Of a stretch of DNA of 64,000 nucleotides, positions 52,625 through 64,000 are shown one piece after another. Within the stretch, counting starts at the first letter, position 1. Each line of letters opens with the position of its first letter. Source of the DNA: Cervus elaphus (lineage: Eukaryota; Chordata; Mammalia; Artiodactyla; Cervidae); NCBI RefSeq assembly GCF_910594005.1, contig NC_057829.1, positions 62,045,001-62,109,000 of the forward strand. The letters run 5' to 3'. A model generated the notes under the pieces. The model ran no database searches. It was not told where the DNA came from and worked only from the letters and a program-made list of their open reading frames with translations. Position numbers and translations under genes: made by a program.

Positions 52625-55600
52625 TCAGGCAGTGAGGCTCCGGGCTGACTTGGAGGCGCTCTGGGCCCGCTGGACCACCGCCGAGCACTTCTCACGCCGC
52701 AAAAGCTTGTTGTTCTCGAACAGACCTTCATTGCGGGGTATTCCATGAGAACCATCAGGGAAAGTCAGCAGGCCTTTGAGGGGGACAGAGAAAATAAAGG
52801 TGTGACGGTGGCATCTGTGGCTCGGAGGCCAGCTTTCTACGTTGAAGCCGAGGGAGAGAAAATTTGCAGCTCTTGGGTGCTGAGTCCAGGGACCCACCTT
52901 TCTGTATTGCTGGGTGTCCACAGAAGGATTAAAGCTGCAAAGGTGTCCTGCCACCCATTTACACTCGCCTTAGTCACCTGTCCTGCTGGTTGGCAACTTA
53001 CCCAAACCATCCACTCTGCCGTTTTTAAATTCTCCCTCAAAGGTCATGTTGTCATGTCGAATGAAGACTCCGACGCCGTTGAACTTGCCCTGGGCAAACT
53101 CCCCCTCATACCTGGGGAAACGCAAGATGTCAGCCTTCAGGATAACTGAGTCAGGCAGCTACTAACACCAAACATGTGGTTTATTAACGCTAAGGAGCAA
53201 AGCTGATTCCACTCTTCCAGAGCTCCCCCCACCCCACTCCTCCTACCTCACCCAGCAGAGAGGAGTCACACAGCCCAAATGATATGAGGCTCTAATCTCA
53301 AGGAAACAACCAAAGAACACAGTGGTGGGCTAAGAGGTCACTGACCTCCTTGCCACCTCAAATTTTAGATGTATTTATAAAGTAACCAAGAAAAGAACAA
53401 ATGCTACTCCTTGCCTGTTTTCAGAGAGTCAGGGACAAGCTCAGATTTGACCAGGTGTTTCTCACTATCATTTTTAGACCATTCCCTTCCCTAGTCTAAG
53501 GTTGGGAAAAGAATGACCGGGTACCCACCTTGAGCCATCCGAGAAGGTCAGTACCCCGAAGCCATTAAACAGCCCATTCTCAAAATGGCCCAGGTAGGTG
53601 CCACCATCTGCAAACATCAGTTGACCAAAACCATGTCTGCGGCCTGAGCAAAGAGAAGACAGGTTGGTCAGGTTGGGATGGGGCAGCTTCAGGGTCCTCT
53701 GTCACTGTCTAACATCCTTTGCCTTGCATCACCCCACCCACAAAGGAAAGAAGAGAAACAGTGACATTAGCAGGGCAGAGAACCATTGCCTAGAGTAATA
53801 ACTTGGCTCCAAGGACTGTTGCAGTGAAAAGGAAAAAAGAGCAGTGAGTTTTTCTTTCCCTTTCCTGAGATCAAAGAAGATAAAGAGAACAGTGAACAGG
53901 CCTGAAGATTCCCAGTTTTTACTTTAACTCTTCCTAATCTGTAATCTGTAACTGAAATTGCTTTTCTGCCCCCTAACTCTGCATGAGCTACATTTTGCAC
54001 CTATTATCCTTTGCATGCATGTGGGCTAAGTCACCTCAGTCGTGTCTGACTCTTTGTGACCCTATGGACTATAGCCCGCCAGGTTCCTCTGTCCATGGGA
54101 TTCTCCAGGCAAGAATACTGGAGTGGGTTGCCTTGCCCTCCTCCAGAGGATTTAACCCATGTCTCTCATGTCTCCTGCATTGGCAGGCAGGTTCTTTATC
54201 ACTAGCACCACCTGGGAAGCCCTTGACTCTGTGCTACTTATATCCTGTATCTGGTGCTTACCTTTATAGCACTCTCTCTGCAAACCTCTTGTAGTTTTTC
54301 TCTTTTTACATATCAGAAAGAAGGGGCAGGGCCACAGGACTGCCAGACTCAATTACTGGGATACTGACGCCAGCCTTGCAGTGAAACAATGCAAGAGGAA
54401 GAAGAATACAAGATTCTTACACCTTCGCTCCTCATCACAGACCCCTGACTGCAAGCCCTCATCTTATATAAGCCCATAGACTCCTCATGAAGCAGAGGGG
54501 GCACAGTTCTTGAGGCATGAGCCTACTGTGTTTCCCTCTCTGCCTGCTGAGAGTTAAAGCCACCCTTCTATTTCCTCCAAACTCTGTCTCCACATTTTTT
54601 TATTTGGATTTGATGGGCAGAGAAAGCCAAGATTTTGGCCAGCAACAGCCCTCAGATTTGGAGCAGATCTAAGTATGAAGGTAAGAGAGCACTTAAAAAT
54701 CACAATAGCTAAAAAAAATTTTTTTTTTAAAATAAAAATCACAATAGCTAATGTTTTCAGGGCCTTCACTATGTGCCAGGGACTCTTTCAAACACTTTGT
54801 ATTTACCATCTAATTTGATCGTCACAACAACCTTAAGAGGCACAATACTATTATTATTTCCACTGGTTTTTTTTTTTTGCCACAACATGCAGCATATAGG
54901 ATCTTAGCTCCCTGACCAGGGATCAAACCCATGTCCCCTGCAATGGAAGTGCAGAGTCTCTACTACTTAACTGCCAGGGAAAACCCCTATTGTTCCCATT
55001 AACAGATGCAGAAACCAAGGCAAGGAGAAGCTAAAAAAAAGGTACTCAAGATCACAGAACAACCAAGAGGCAGAGCTAGACAGCAAACGCAGTCAGTACC
55101 TTGACTCGGGAGCCCTCAACACTTAACTACCTTGCCAGTCTAAGAAAAAGTACCCTCTGAGACTATGAAGCGGCGGGGCAAACCTAACAGCCTGACTGGC
55201 AAGACTAGTTTGAGCTCTGCTCCATCAATACGGCTGTGCCTACCCACTGGACTGACCAGAGAACAGAGTAAGATACTGGAGAAACAGCAATGCCTTTCAG
55301 GGTACCAGGGAGTTCTTTTGGTGGATAGAGACTGCCCAGCAGAGCCTCAGGAAGACTCTCCTCGAAAAGGTCACATTGAAGGGGAGAGCAGTTTGGGAGG
55401 CAGGAGAAAAGGCTGGGATGTATGGAGGTAAGGTCACATCCCATATGCACAATTTCTCCTCTCAAATCTCAACAATTCATCAGCTACAGGAATCTACCAT
55501 GAAAAAAATGAGGTGTCTGGAAATTGTGTGAACTGCTCTTCGTTGGCACAACTATAAAGAGTCTAGTCTCCTCAGGGCAGTTCCTGGCTTGCTAGGATTG

Positions 55601-56363
55601 GACCCATGAGACTTTTAAGTGGCCAGACTGTTTCCAAGCTGAACATCATTAACCTGCTTCCTGTATAGTCTCAGGCTCTGAGGAATTCTGCCATGCCTAT
55701 GAATAGATACTTCCAAGTGTAATGAGCTGTCACAGGAAACTCAAGGCCATGGATGTCATCTTCTCTTGAGTGTCTGCCCTAATTTCCTCCTTAACTTCTT
55801 AAGATTCCCTAGAATCAAGTCATTGCAATGAATTTATACCTTCTAATTTATAGGCACTAAAAATCATTCATTTTGCTCTGCTGAGTACATTAGCGTTTAT
55901 AAAAACAATTCCCAAATAATACCATGAAAAGAGAAAAAGAGTGCTGGGGGGGATCCCCGGTGGTCCAGTGCTTAGGATCCAGCGCTTTCACTGCTGAGGG
56001 CCCAGGTTCCATCCCTGGTCAGGGAACTAAGATTCTGCAAACCATGAGGCATGGCAAAAAGTAATAAATGAGTGTTTTAGCAGTGGGAACATTTAATTTT
56101 TGGAGGTTGGCATAATAGTAGCATTTTCCAATTCTTTTATTTATAATCCTAAAATTGAATAAAGGAAAGGCACTATTTGGATTAAATCCTGGATATAGAA
56201 ATAAAGTCTCATAAAGCTTGCTTATATGTCCTGATGTATTTCTCCTTCAGCCAAATGCAGGGTTCATCACTGGATGTCCCCCATGGGTCCTCTCACCCTC
56301 CTTCCACTCGCCACGATACTCCTCTCCACTGGAGTAAGTGAAGGAACCTTTTGTCAGGGTCAT
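52625..56363 (-). CDS. MORN4: MORN4, MORN repeat-containing protein 4
   Basis: Four coding exons on the minus strand: 56297-56363, 53529-53643, 53002-53111 and 52625-52773. They splice in frame (GT/AG on the minus strand) to 146 aa, the family length. The start ATG at 56363 has good context (gtcaccATGa). Four MORN repeats occupy about residues 16-38, 39-61, 62-84 and 85-107, with the YxGxWxxGxxHGxG pattern (EYRGEWKEGRRHGFG). The C-terminal tail after 107 is basic and Ser-rich, ending ASKSARSLTA. In the family, MORN4 (retinophilin in flies) binds the tail of class III myosins and concentrates at actin protrusions of sensory cells. Repeat 4 reads DGLGLL here; I recall Phe for that Leu in human. 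Upstream 5' untranslated exon(s) were not found. Confidence 0.96.
54020..54222 (-). mobile_element. Bov-tA SINE, reverse orientation
   Basis: Plus strand 'cagtcgtgtctgactctttg', 'gactatagcccgccaggttc' and inverted head 'accacctgggaagccc'. Confidence 0.92.
54868..54985 (-). mobile_element. CHR-family SINE fragment, reverse
   Basis: Plus strand 'tttttttttttgccacaaca', 'agctccctgaccagggatca' and 'aactgccagggaaaacc'. It interrupts a MIR-like repeat that starts near 54750 and resumes at 'tgttcccattaacagatgca' near 54990. Confidence 0.8.
55949..56060 (+). mobile_element. CHR-family SINE fragment, plus orientation
   Basis: Begins 'ggatccccggtggtccagtg', then 'gggcccaggttccatccctg' and 'aaccatgaggcatggcaaaa'. 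Confidence 0.8.
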
Positions 56364-56978
56364 GGTGACAGCTCACAGAAGGGTGAAATCTGCAAGAAAC
56401 AATAGAGAGAACCAGTGTCATAGAATGGCTGGAGGAAAGGCCTGGAGAGCAATTTTACAGATATCTTCTAAAGGCTACCAGCCTGGTAAGCATGAACTAC
56501 CTTGAGTACATTTAACAAAAATCCTCACCCCCAACCACCACCACCACCATCACCACCTCTGCCCAAACAGTCTTATCCTCTTACTTGTCTCAAAAGTTTC
56601 AGCCAGTTCTAATTTTCCAAGACCTGGGATGGAAATTTAGGATTAATCTTTAAGCATTTGCTTGATACCTACTATGTGCTTAGTCAATGCATAGAATATA
56701 GTCTTGTCCCTTGATGAGTTTGTAGTCTAGTTGATAAAAGTAACAATTGAAACACTGAATAATATGAGAGATAATATAATTAAATATCAAACTGGATGGC
56801 AGAGATTACAAAGACAAGGGATTGGCAGAATTTAAAACAAGCAGTGAAGAACGCAAAGGGCAATTCCAGACTGAAAAAACACGGGGATGAAAGCACCAAG
56901 AGCAACATAAACATGACATGTGCAGTGGGAAATAAGAAGCCGGGTCTTGAAGGTTTATTTACAGAGTAATGGGAAGTA

Positions 56979-57186
56979 GGGCCTCTCTGGTGGCACAGAT
57001 GATAAAGCATCTGCCTGCAATGCGGAAGACCCAGGTTCAATCCCTGGGTTGGGAAGATCCCCTAGAGAAGGAAATGGCAACCCACCCCAGTACTCTTGCC
57101 TGGAAAATTCCATGGACGGAGGAGCCTGGTAGGCTACAGTCCATGGGGTTGCAAAGAGTCGGACACGACTGAGCAATTTCACTTTC
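56979..57186 (+). mobile_element. Bov-tA SINE with target-site duplication
   Basis: Starts 'gggcctctctggtggcacag' and ends 'cacgactgagcaatttcact'. The 11-base aatgggaagta stands at 56968-56978 and 57187-57197. Confidence 0.95.
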
Positions 57187-57599
57187 AATGGGAAGTAAAT
57201 TCATTTATGTACACCCAGCTTAAATCTTAAATCTGAAAAGAATCCAAACCCCCTCATTTTGGAGGGAGAACCATTTGGAGAAAACAGAAGCCCAAAGAGG
57301 CTAAGAACTAGTTTAGTGAGCAATGATGATGATGGTGCCCGTGCCTCCCCGACTGCCACTGGTTCCTTTCCCCCTGGACCATGTCTCTGCTTTTAGGGTC
57401 AGGCCAGCTTAGTGAGACCTTCGGAAGCTAGGCAGAAGAGTTGATGGCTGATAAGATAGGGGAAAAGAAGAAACCTCTGCGGGTTACAACACAAACTATA
57501 AAAGCAGAGTCTAAGGAAAATGAATGTGGCAGAAGGAAGCAGGATGGGTTGGAACAGCAAAAGCCTACAGCCAGAAAAGCTACAAGAGATGTGATCCTT

Positions 57600-57680
57600 T
57601 CAGTTCAGTTCAGTCGCTCAGTCGTGTCCAATTCTTTGCGACCCCATGGATCACAGCACGCCAGGCCTCCCTGTCCATAG
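57600..57680 (-). mobile_element. Bov-A/Bov-tA tail fragment, reverse
   Basis: Plus strand 'cagtcgctcagtcgtgtcca', 'gcgaccccatggatcacagc' and 'ccaggcctccctgtccat'; only the tail part of the SINE is present. Confidence 0.85.
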
Positions 57681-57689
57681 TCAACTGTA

Positions 57690-57978
57690 AAAATGCACAT
57701 GACATATTCTCCCTCCATCCATGTCTTTGTAACGTGACATGGCAGATCCTCCACTAAGAGGCAGGTTATTTATTTCTCTGCCCATTGGATCTGCGTGGGT
57801 TATCTGACTTGCGGACTGCAGATGCCTGGGTGAGCTCAGGCAGGACTGGAAGAGCTGCCCTCCTGAGCTCAACCCCAAATTACTCACCCACAGAATCACA
57901 GACTAAAGAAATGGTTGTTTTAGCCACTATAATTTGGGGATGCTGTGTAATAACACACCTAGCAAAAGCTAACTGATA
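57690..57978. repeat. Possible MaLR (MLT1-like) LTR remnant
   Basis: The ending 'gttttagccactataatttg' and 'taactgata' resembles the 3' part of old MaLR LTRs. Diverged; assignment tentative. Confidence 0.4.
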
Positions 57979-58027
57979 TGCCCAGGTTTGAGCTCCTAAG
58001 GCCTGAACTAGGGAGACAACAGGATAA

Positions 58028-58230
58028 AGTGAAAGTGAAAGTGAAAGTCGCTCAGTTGTGTCTGACTCTTTGCGACCCTATAGACTATACAATCCATCGA
58101 ATTCTCCAGGCCAGAATCCTGGAGTGGGTAGCCGTTCCCTTCTCCAGGGGTTCTTTCCAACCCAGGTATCAAACCCAGGTCTCCTGCATTGCAGGCGGAT
58201 TCTTTACCAGCTGAGCCACAAGGGAAGCCC
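58028..58230 (-). mobile_element. Bov-tA SINE, reverse orientation
   Basis: Plus strand from 'gtgaaagtgaaagtgaaagt' through 'ggagtgggtagccgttccct' to the inverted head 'ctgagccacaagggaagccc'. Confidence 0.92.
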
Positions 58231-58579
58231 AGGGTAATGGGAGCAGGAATGATTATTAGATATGTTACAGAATAAATGAAAACAACCGATAATATTTGGA
58301 GACTGACTAGGTATAGCTTCATATGAGTGGTAAAACAATGTTTATCTTCAAGGGTATTCTATAAGAAGGGGTTAAGATACTCAAAACATAATTAAATATA
58401 AACAGAGATAAACAGAATAATTTGATGTATTTTTTAACATACAATCCCTATTTCTCTTTCTTTCTTTCTCTTTCTCTTCTTCCTGTGCCGTCTCCTCTGG
58501 CAACTATCTGTTTGTTCTCTGTAACTTTCTGTTTTGTTATGTTCATTCATCTATTTTTGTTTTATAAATTCCATGTATA

Positions 58580-59026
58580 GACTTCTATTTCTGCCGGGAA
58601 CTTGACTTTTAACATTCACACATTAAATAACATGTATGATATAGTACATCTCTTGACTTAGTTAACATATAGCAGTTTTAGTCTCACCTTCAACTTAATG
58701 TGACAGTTAGAATTTAAAAAGTATAAGTTGCATTTCATTAATTCAGTTTTCTAGGGTTTCCCAGTGGAAGAGTTAGGAAGAATTAAGAGGAGCATTTAAG
58801 CTCACTTTGCATTTTTAAACCACTTTACTTGGTGCTTTAAAAATGTAAAATGACCTTGTTACATTTTTACAAAGGGGACTAGATGAAATGTGTTATAGGA
58901 TATATCTATAGCCAATCATTAACAGTAACAACTCAGGTATTGGAGGAGAAATTAAGTCAGTGGAAATAAAATAATTAAAAATGAACAAAAAAAAAAAATA
59001 AAAATAAAAAAAAATTTAAAAAAAAA
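58580..59026 (+). pseudogene. Unidentified poly(A)-tailed retrocopy (probable mRNA 3' UTR) inside L1
   Basis: About 0.45 kb of non-L1 sequence stands between two copies of aaattccatgtata (58566-58579 and 59027-59040). The copies are contiguous L1 sequence when joined, so they are a target-site duplication. The insert ends with AATAAA at 58965-58970 and an A-rich tail from 58987, the order expected of a processed mRNA 3' end. I see no open frame and do not recognise the parent gene. Confidence 0.7.
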
Positions 59027-59547
59027 AAATTCCATGTATAAGTGAAATCATATGGCATTTGTCTTTATCTGAGTTATTTCATTTTAGCATAATACCCTCT
59101 AGAGGTCCATCCATATTGTCACAAATGGCAAGATTTCATTTTTTATTATGCCTGAGTAGTATTCTACCATATATATACATATACATTAATATACACCACA
59201 TCTTCTTTACCCATTCATCTATTGATGGGCACTTAAATTGTGTCCATATTTTGGCTATTGTAAACAATGCTGCAATGAACATAGGGGTGCATATCATTTC
59301 CAATTAGTGTTTTCGTTTTCTTCAGATAAATATCCAGGAGTGGTAGTACTGGATCATATGGTAGCTCTGTTTTTAATTTTTTGAGGAACTACCATACTGT
59401 TTTCCATAGTGGCTGTACCAATTTACACTCCCATCAATAGTACACAAGGTTTCCCTTTTCTCACATCCTTGCCAACACCTATAATTTGTTGTCTTTTTGA
59501 TAACAGTCATTCTAACAGGTGTGAAGTAATAGCTCACTGTGGGTTTT

Positions 59548-59845
59548 TAGAAATATTTTTAAATTTTAAATTTATTTATGGCAGTGCTGGGGCTTAATTG
59601 CTGCGCACAGGCTTTTGCTGGTTGCAGCTAGCTGGGGCTACCCCCTGGTTGTGGTGCACAGACTTCTCATTGCAGTGGCTTCTCTTGTACCGGAGCACAG
59701 GCTCTAGAGTGTGTGGGCTTCGGTAGTTGTGGCCCATGGCCTTAGATGCCCCTCAACATGTGGCATCTTCCTGGACCAGGGATCAAACCCATGTCCCCAG
59801 CACTGGCAGGCAGATTCTTAACCACTGGGCCACCAAGCAAGTCTT
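59548..59845 (-). mobile_element. CHR-family SINE inserted in L1
   Basis: Plus strand 'aaatttatttatggcagtgc', 'ttgtggtgcacagacttctc' and 'cactgggccaccaagcaagt'. The L1 sequence 'ctcactgtggg' before and 'ctcattgtggt' after is a diverged target-site duplication. Confidence 0.85.
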
Positions 59846-60907
59846 CTCATTGTGGTTTTGATTTGCATTTCCCTGATGGTCAGTGATGTTGGCCATCTGT
59901 ACATCTTCTTTGGAAAAATATCTATTCGGGTTCTCTGCTCATTTTTCAATCAGGCTGTCTGCTTTTTTGATATTGAGCTTTATGAGTTCTTTGTATGTTT
60001 TGGATATTAACACCTTATCAAATACATTGTTTGCAAATATCTTCTCCTATTTAGTAGGTGGCTTTTTCATTTTGTTGATAGGTTCCTTAACTGTGCAAAA
60101 GCTGTTTAGTTTAAGTCCCATTTGTTAATTTTTGCTTTTGTTTCTCTTGCCTGAGGAAACATATCCAAAAAATATTGCGAAGACTGATGTCAAAGGGCAT
60201 GCTGCCTATTTTTTCTTCTAGGAGTCTTGTGGTGTCACAACTTACATTTAAGTCTTTACTCCATTTTGAGGGCTTGTTCATTTGTACATGATGTGACAGA
60301 GTAGTCCAATTTGATTCCTTTGCATGCAGCTGCCCAGTATTCCCAACACAATTTACTGAAGAGGCTATCTTTTCTCCATTGTATATTCTTGCCTCTTTTG
60401 TGGTAGACTAGTTGCCCATTGAACTGTGGGTTCATTTTTCTGCTCTCTATTCTACATCTGTGTGCCTGTTTCTGTGCCCGTATGTACTATTTTGATCACT
60501 CTAGCTTTGTAGTATAGTTTGAAATCAGGACGCATGATACTTTCAGCTTTGTTGTCTTTCTTAAGATTACTTTGGCCATTCAGGATCTTTTGTGTTCCTG
60601 ACAAATTCAAATAACATTTTGGAAAAGGAATCAACAATTTTGACTAATGAGGTAAGTACTGAGTAGAGGAAAAGTAAATTAAAGCCACTCATCTGTTCTT
60701 TATCAGTGCCGTATGGGATATTCTAATTTTGGCCTATGTCGTAATGATTTTGATACAGATGTTAAAAGCCCCTAAGTGATCTGATGTGAAGACAGCCTGT
60801 CCTGAACAGAGCAGAAGCCCTGTGCTCTCACCCAAATACACAGGGATATTAATTTCTACCTCTATAATGAAGGCCAGCTTTGTGGAAGTTCTTTAGGTGA
60901 TGTTTAG

Positions 60908-61117
60908 AGGCTTCCCGGGTGGCGCAGATCATAAAGAATCTGCCTGCAGTGCAGAAGACCCACGTTCGATCCCTGGGTTGTGAAGATCCCCTGGAGGAGG
61001 GCATGGCAGCCCACTCCAGTATTCTTGCCTGGAGAATCCCATGGACAGAGGAGCCTGGTGGGCCACAGTCCATGGGGTAGCAAAGAGTTGGACACGACTG
61101 AGTGACTTTCACTTCAC
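60908..61117 (+). mobile_element. Bov-tA SINE
   Basis: Begins 'gaggcttcccgggtggcgca' and ends 'cacgactgagtgactttcac'. Little diverged, so relatively young. Confidence 0.93.
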
Positions 61118-62049
61118 TGCAGAGTCATTCCCATAGGTCCACCAGAGATTTTTGCCAATTTTCCAGTTACTCAGGAGCTCCATATCCAGGGTCCCTTAAA
61201 TAGTAGAAGATATCCCAAGACAAGGATCATTTTCTTGTCTTAATGCCCCTCAGTACCTCTAGGGGGCTATTTCTCAGTGAGGTGATGATGGCCTCTGGCA
61301 TGCCATCTCTGTCGAATCAACATTCCAGAAGGTCAGCATCTAATTTCAGGCTCACAAGCTTCTTATAATCAACCCAGCATCAGAGTATGCCTGGGGTAGA
61401 GGTCAACATGACTCCATGGCAAATACAACATTAATGAGAAGAAGAGAACAGTTCGCCATCAAAACTAAAGAGGAAAAAAACTCTTTCCAGTCCAGACAGA
61501 CATTTTGACAGCTAGAGGCTACCATTGGCTCTTCCTAGAAATAATTACATCAGAGAACTAAAAGTGTCAGCTATGATATAAATCTGAACTACTTCATTCC
61601 TTCAAAACAAATCAGAATATGAATGGTTGCATCTTCTATTAAATATTGAAACTAAACAACTGTTCTGATACATAAACACAAAATCATTATTTCCACAGGA
61701 AGAAGATGTTAAGGACATTCCCTTTAAATGTTTAGAAGCAGCTAATTTGTCTTCACAGTTTTGGTAGGAGTTATTGCAGTGCACGTTGAGGAATCAGACT
61801 GACGACACAGGGGCCTAGTCTCTTGTATGTTTACTTTTCTTGTATGAAATTTCCAAACAGTGGCATCCTACCAGTAGAAGGAACCTGAAAGGGAACAGTG
61901 CTTCTCTAGAATTTCATGATTATCTAGGGACCAAGTACTAGCCAGCCCCTCCAATTGTAAACCTAGCCACTCTTTCATTATGCTCTTAGCTTTTGGGCAA
62001 TATATCCTAAACATTTCAAAGCCAAAGAAATGAAATAGAGTGGACTGTA

Positions 62050-62605
62050 TTTTCCAAAGATATTTGCGACCATATTTCCTGTCTTACACGTTCTTCTACA
62101 ATTCGACCTTGCCACTGTCCCATCAAAAACTTGTGTCTAACTCCTCACCTATGAACCTGGCCAGGCTTATGAGTGCTTCAACCGATAGAAGGTGATGGAA
62201 GTGATGGTGTGTTCTGAGGTTAGATCATAAAAGGTGGTGCAGTTTCCATCTTGCTCACTGGTAAACTTGAGCTCGGAGATCTGAGACACTACATAAGTAG
62301 TTTGATTATCCTGAGGCTACCATGCTCAGAGGCTGGGCCACATATAAAGTCACATGCATTGGTACTTTCAGTTAGCAGTCCTCATCTCTGAACCACCCTA
62401 ACCTAGGCACCAGGAGTGAGTAAAGGAGCTTTCAGAATGATTCCAGCTCCCAGCCACTGAACCTGCATCTCAGCTGAAGTATTGCCATGATGCCCTCTCT
62501 GAATTCCTGACTCACAGGATCTGTGAGCACCATATGGCAGGGTTTAAGCAGCTAATTTTGGGGTAGCTGTTATATAGCAATTGTAACTGAAACATCATCT
62601 CTCAA
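62050..62605. repeat. Possible MaLR (MLT1-like) LTR remnant
   Basis: The order 'gatttttc'-less start, 'gccatgatgcc', 'gctaattttggggtagctgt' and 'tagcaattgtaactgaaac' resembles old MaLR LTR ends. Tentative; edges approximate. Confidence 0.4.
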
Positions 62606-64000
62606 CCTAACCCTGCCACCGTCCTTTTCCATTTGTTTTCAATGTAGTATGTTTGCAGGTACTACAAATTCCCATTCCTTTTTGTTCTAGGGAGATAGAG
62701 CAAACTTCAATAGTTGGTTGTCAAAATGATGTCAGTTCCCAAGAACACAATCAGAAGTGCTAATTAAAGGAACCAGATGTATACTCCATTCCTCTCAGGT
62801 CATGGTTGAACACACTCGATTAGAAACTTCTACATGTGTGCAAATAATTGATATTGTCACTGCCTGAGACAGTGTCAGGGTTTTCATTTATGACTTCTGT
62901 AATTAGCCATGCTAATTAATAGCTGTATAGCCACTGACCCAAAAAGGAACTTTATCAGTAATCATAGTTATTGAGACAAATCTAGTTTAATGAAGTATAG
63001 CCAGTGCTGATATAGACTAAAACAAAAACCCAATACTTTAATAAGGGATGCAAATCAGTATTTGTATCAGCTATTCAAAAAATCTTTTTAAAGAGAATAG
63101 ATGGCCTAGGAGTTTAGGCTTCAGATACATATGTGGAATCTAGCTAGAAAGTCAAGATGAGTCATCCTTCTTAACAGATGCCCACCCTTTCTCTCTTGAT
63201 AGATAGGTTGCAAAGGATCAAACCAAACATTTATCTAAAAGAAAATGACTATTTTGTCCTCATAAACCAACACACTGTTAGGCTACACCATACACTATAT
63301 CCTCACTATCTTTATTTTCTCCTGCCCCAGACATTTCCAAATAGAGCTAGAAGACAGGGATGAAAACTTTTGTTTCCATTTCATTTGTCTTTTTATAAAA
63401 TTTCAGAAATAAAATTGATCAAAAATATTTATGCATCCACAGTAATTAACATATGTCCAAATCCAGAGAATTAAAAAAAAAACAAACTAAAAGAGAGCAG
63501 ATTTTCAGTTTAAGAATATTTTTTGAAGGCATCCACTTTAACTACCCACATATATTAATAAGCGTCACATGGTTCCCCTAAAGCCAACCTCCCCAGGGTA
63601 TGACAGTCTTGTCAAAGTTCTTTGAGCTATAAAGAAAGCAGTTCTTATGCTTTTAGAATTCCAAAAAGAAGAAAATGAAGGCTTTGATGAACAAACATCA
63701 GGCTTGTAAGGGACTTAGAACAAAAAGTCAAATGTTCTTTTTAAAGTATTTTAAGTGAACTTAAAATATTGTCTCTTTTAAGTCTGTAAATCTCTTTCAC
63801 TATACCAATTCCTCCTTCCACAGGAAAAGTAAACAAATGTATCACTATTAGATAAAGGTCTTATTTAGGAAGACTGTGAGACAGTTAAGATTGCAGAAAG
63901 TGGAAAGCAAATCCTGATGCCAGAAAGAAGGTCAAAACAAAAAACCCAGAGGCCTTGGGGCAATGCGAACTGTCAGGATGATATTCTGGTCCATGAGAAA

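Larger units (their letters stand above)
53644..56296 (-). other. MORN4: MORN4 first coding intron
   Basis: Between the coding exons at 56297 and 53643. It holds a reverse Bov-tA, a MIR-type remnant broken by a reverse CHR SINE, and a plus-strand CHR fragment. Confidence 0.85.
58435..60620 (-). mobile_element. L1 3' part, reverse, interrupted by a retrocopy and a CHR SINE
   Basis: Plus strand reads as reverse-complement L1: 'ccctctagaggtccatccat', 'tgctgcaatgaacatagggg', 'tttgatttgcatttccctga' and 'tggatattaacaccttatca'. Interrupted at 58580-59026 and 59548-59845. Defective. Confidence 0.85.
56390..64000 (-). other. MORN4: MORN4 5' intron / upstream region
   Basis: A minus-strand acceptor (complement of 56390-56391, preceded by a T-rich tract) shows that the start-codon exon extends to 56389 and is joined to an upstream untranslated exon. 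That exon was not recognised, so this region is read as MORN4 intron or upstream DNA. It holds SINEs, an interrupted L1, MaLR-like LTR remnants and, from about 61.1 to 62.0 and 62.6 to 64.0 kb, unassigned A/T-rich sequence. Confidence 0.6.

Noticed and set aside
56390..64000. Possible start of PI4K2A, the next gene expected from human order
   Set aside because: No PI4K2A-like coding exon was seen; the region is repeats and unassigned A/T-rich DNA.

Overview
The window is nuclear DNA from a ruminant, most likely cattle or a close bovid. Spliced genes with GT/AG introns match mammalian proteins, and the DNA carries many Bov-tA SINEs, CHR-family SINEs and an L1 5' end of the bovine type. Gene order (UBTD1 - ANKRD2 - HOGA1, with a C10orf62-like gene inside HOGA1 intron 1, then MORN4 on the opposite strand) matches human 10q24.2. 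The species call is an inference from repeat types; the gene order is read from the sequence.

Layout. 1-12222 is the end of the long UBTD1 intron 1. UBTD1 exons 2 and 3 lie at 12223-14175, with the poly(A) signal at 14854. ANKRD2 follows after about 1.8 kb, with a TATA box at 16650 and nine coding exons over 16693-25557. HOGA1 begins about 0.8 kb after ANKRD2 ends and has seven coding exons over 26509-47925. An intronless C10orf62-like gene sits in HOGA1 intron 1 (30539-31249). MORN4 is convergent: its four coding exons run right to left from 56363 to 52625, and its 5' untranslated exon(s) and promoter were not found. From about 56.4 kb to the end I see repeats and no gene.

The genes do not form a pathway. 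UBTD1 is a ubiquitin-like adaptor, ANKRD2 a stretch-responsive muscle ankyrin protein, HOGA1 the mitochondrial 4-hydroxy-2-oxoglutarate aldolase of hydroxyproline and glyoxylate metabolism, the C10orf62-like gene a poorly characterised protein, and MORN4 a small MORN-repeat protein. All coding exons I could define splice in frame and give expected lengths: ANKRD2 329 aa, HOGA1 327 aa, MORN4 146 aa, and UBTD1 204 residues encoded here plus an off-window first exon.

I found no mobile defence system, CRISPR array, operon or other exotic system. The most interesting signals are at the end of HOGA1. A compound minisatellite has duplicated the branch-point/acceptor region in front of its last exon. 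A 1.4 kb L1 5'-end fragment inserted exactly at its poly(A) signal, so the 22-bp target-site duplication duplicates AATAAA. Also notable are an unidentified poly(A)-tailed retrocopy inside an L1 at 58.6 kb, a near-perfect HNF1 palindrome in front of HOGA1, and out-of-frame upstream starts at ANKRD2 and the C10orf62-like gene.
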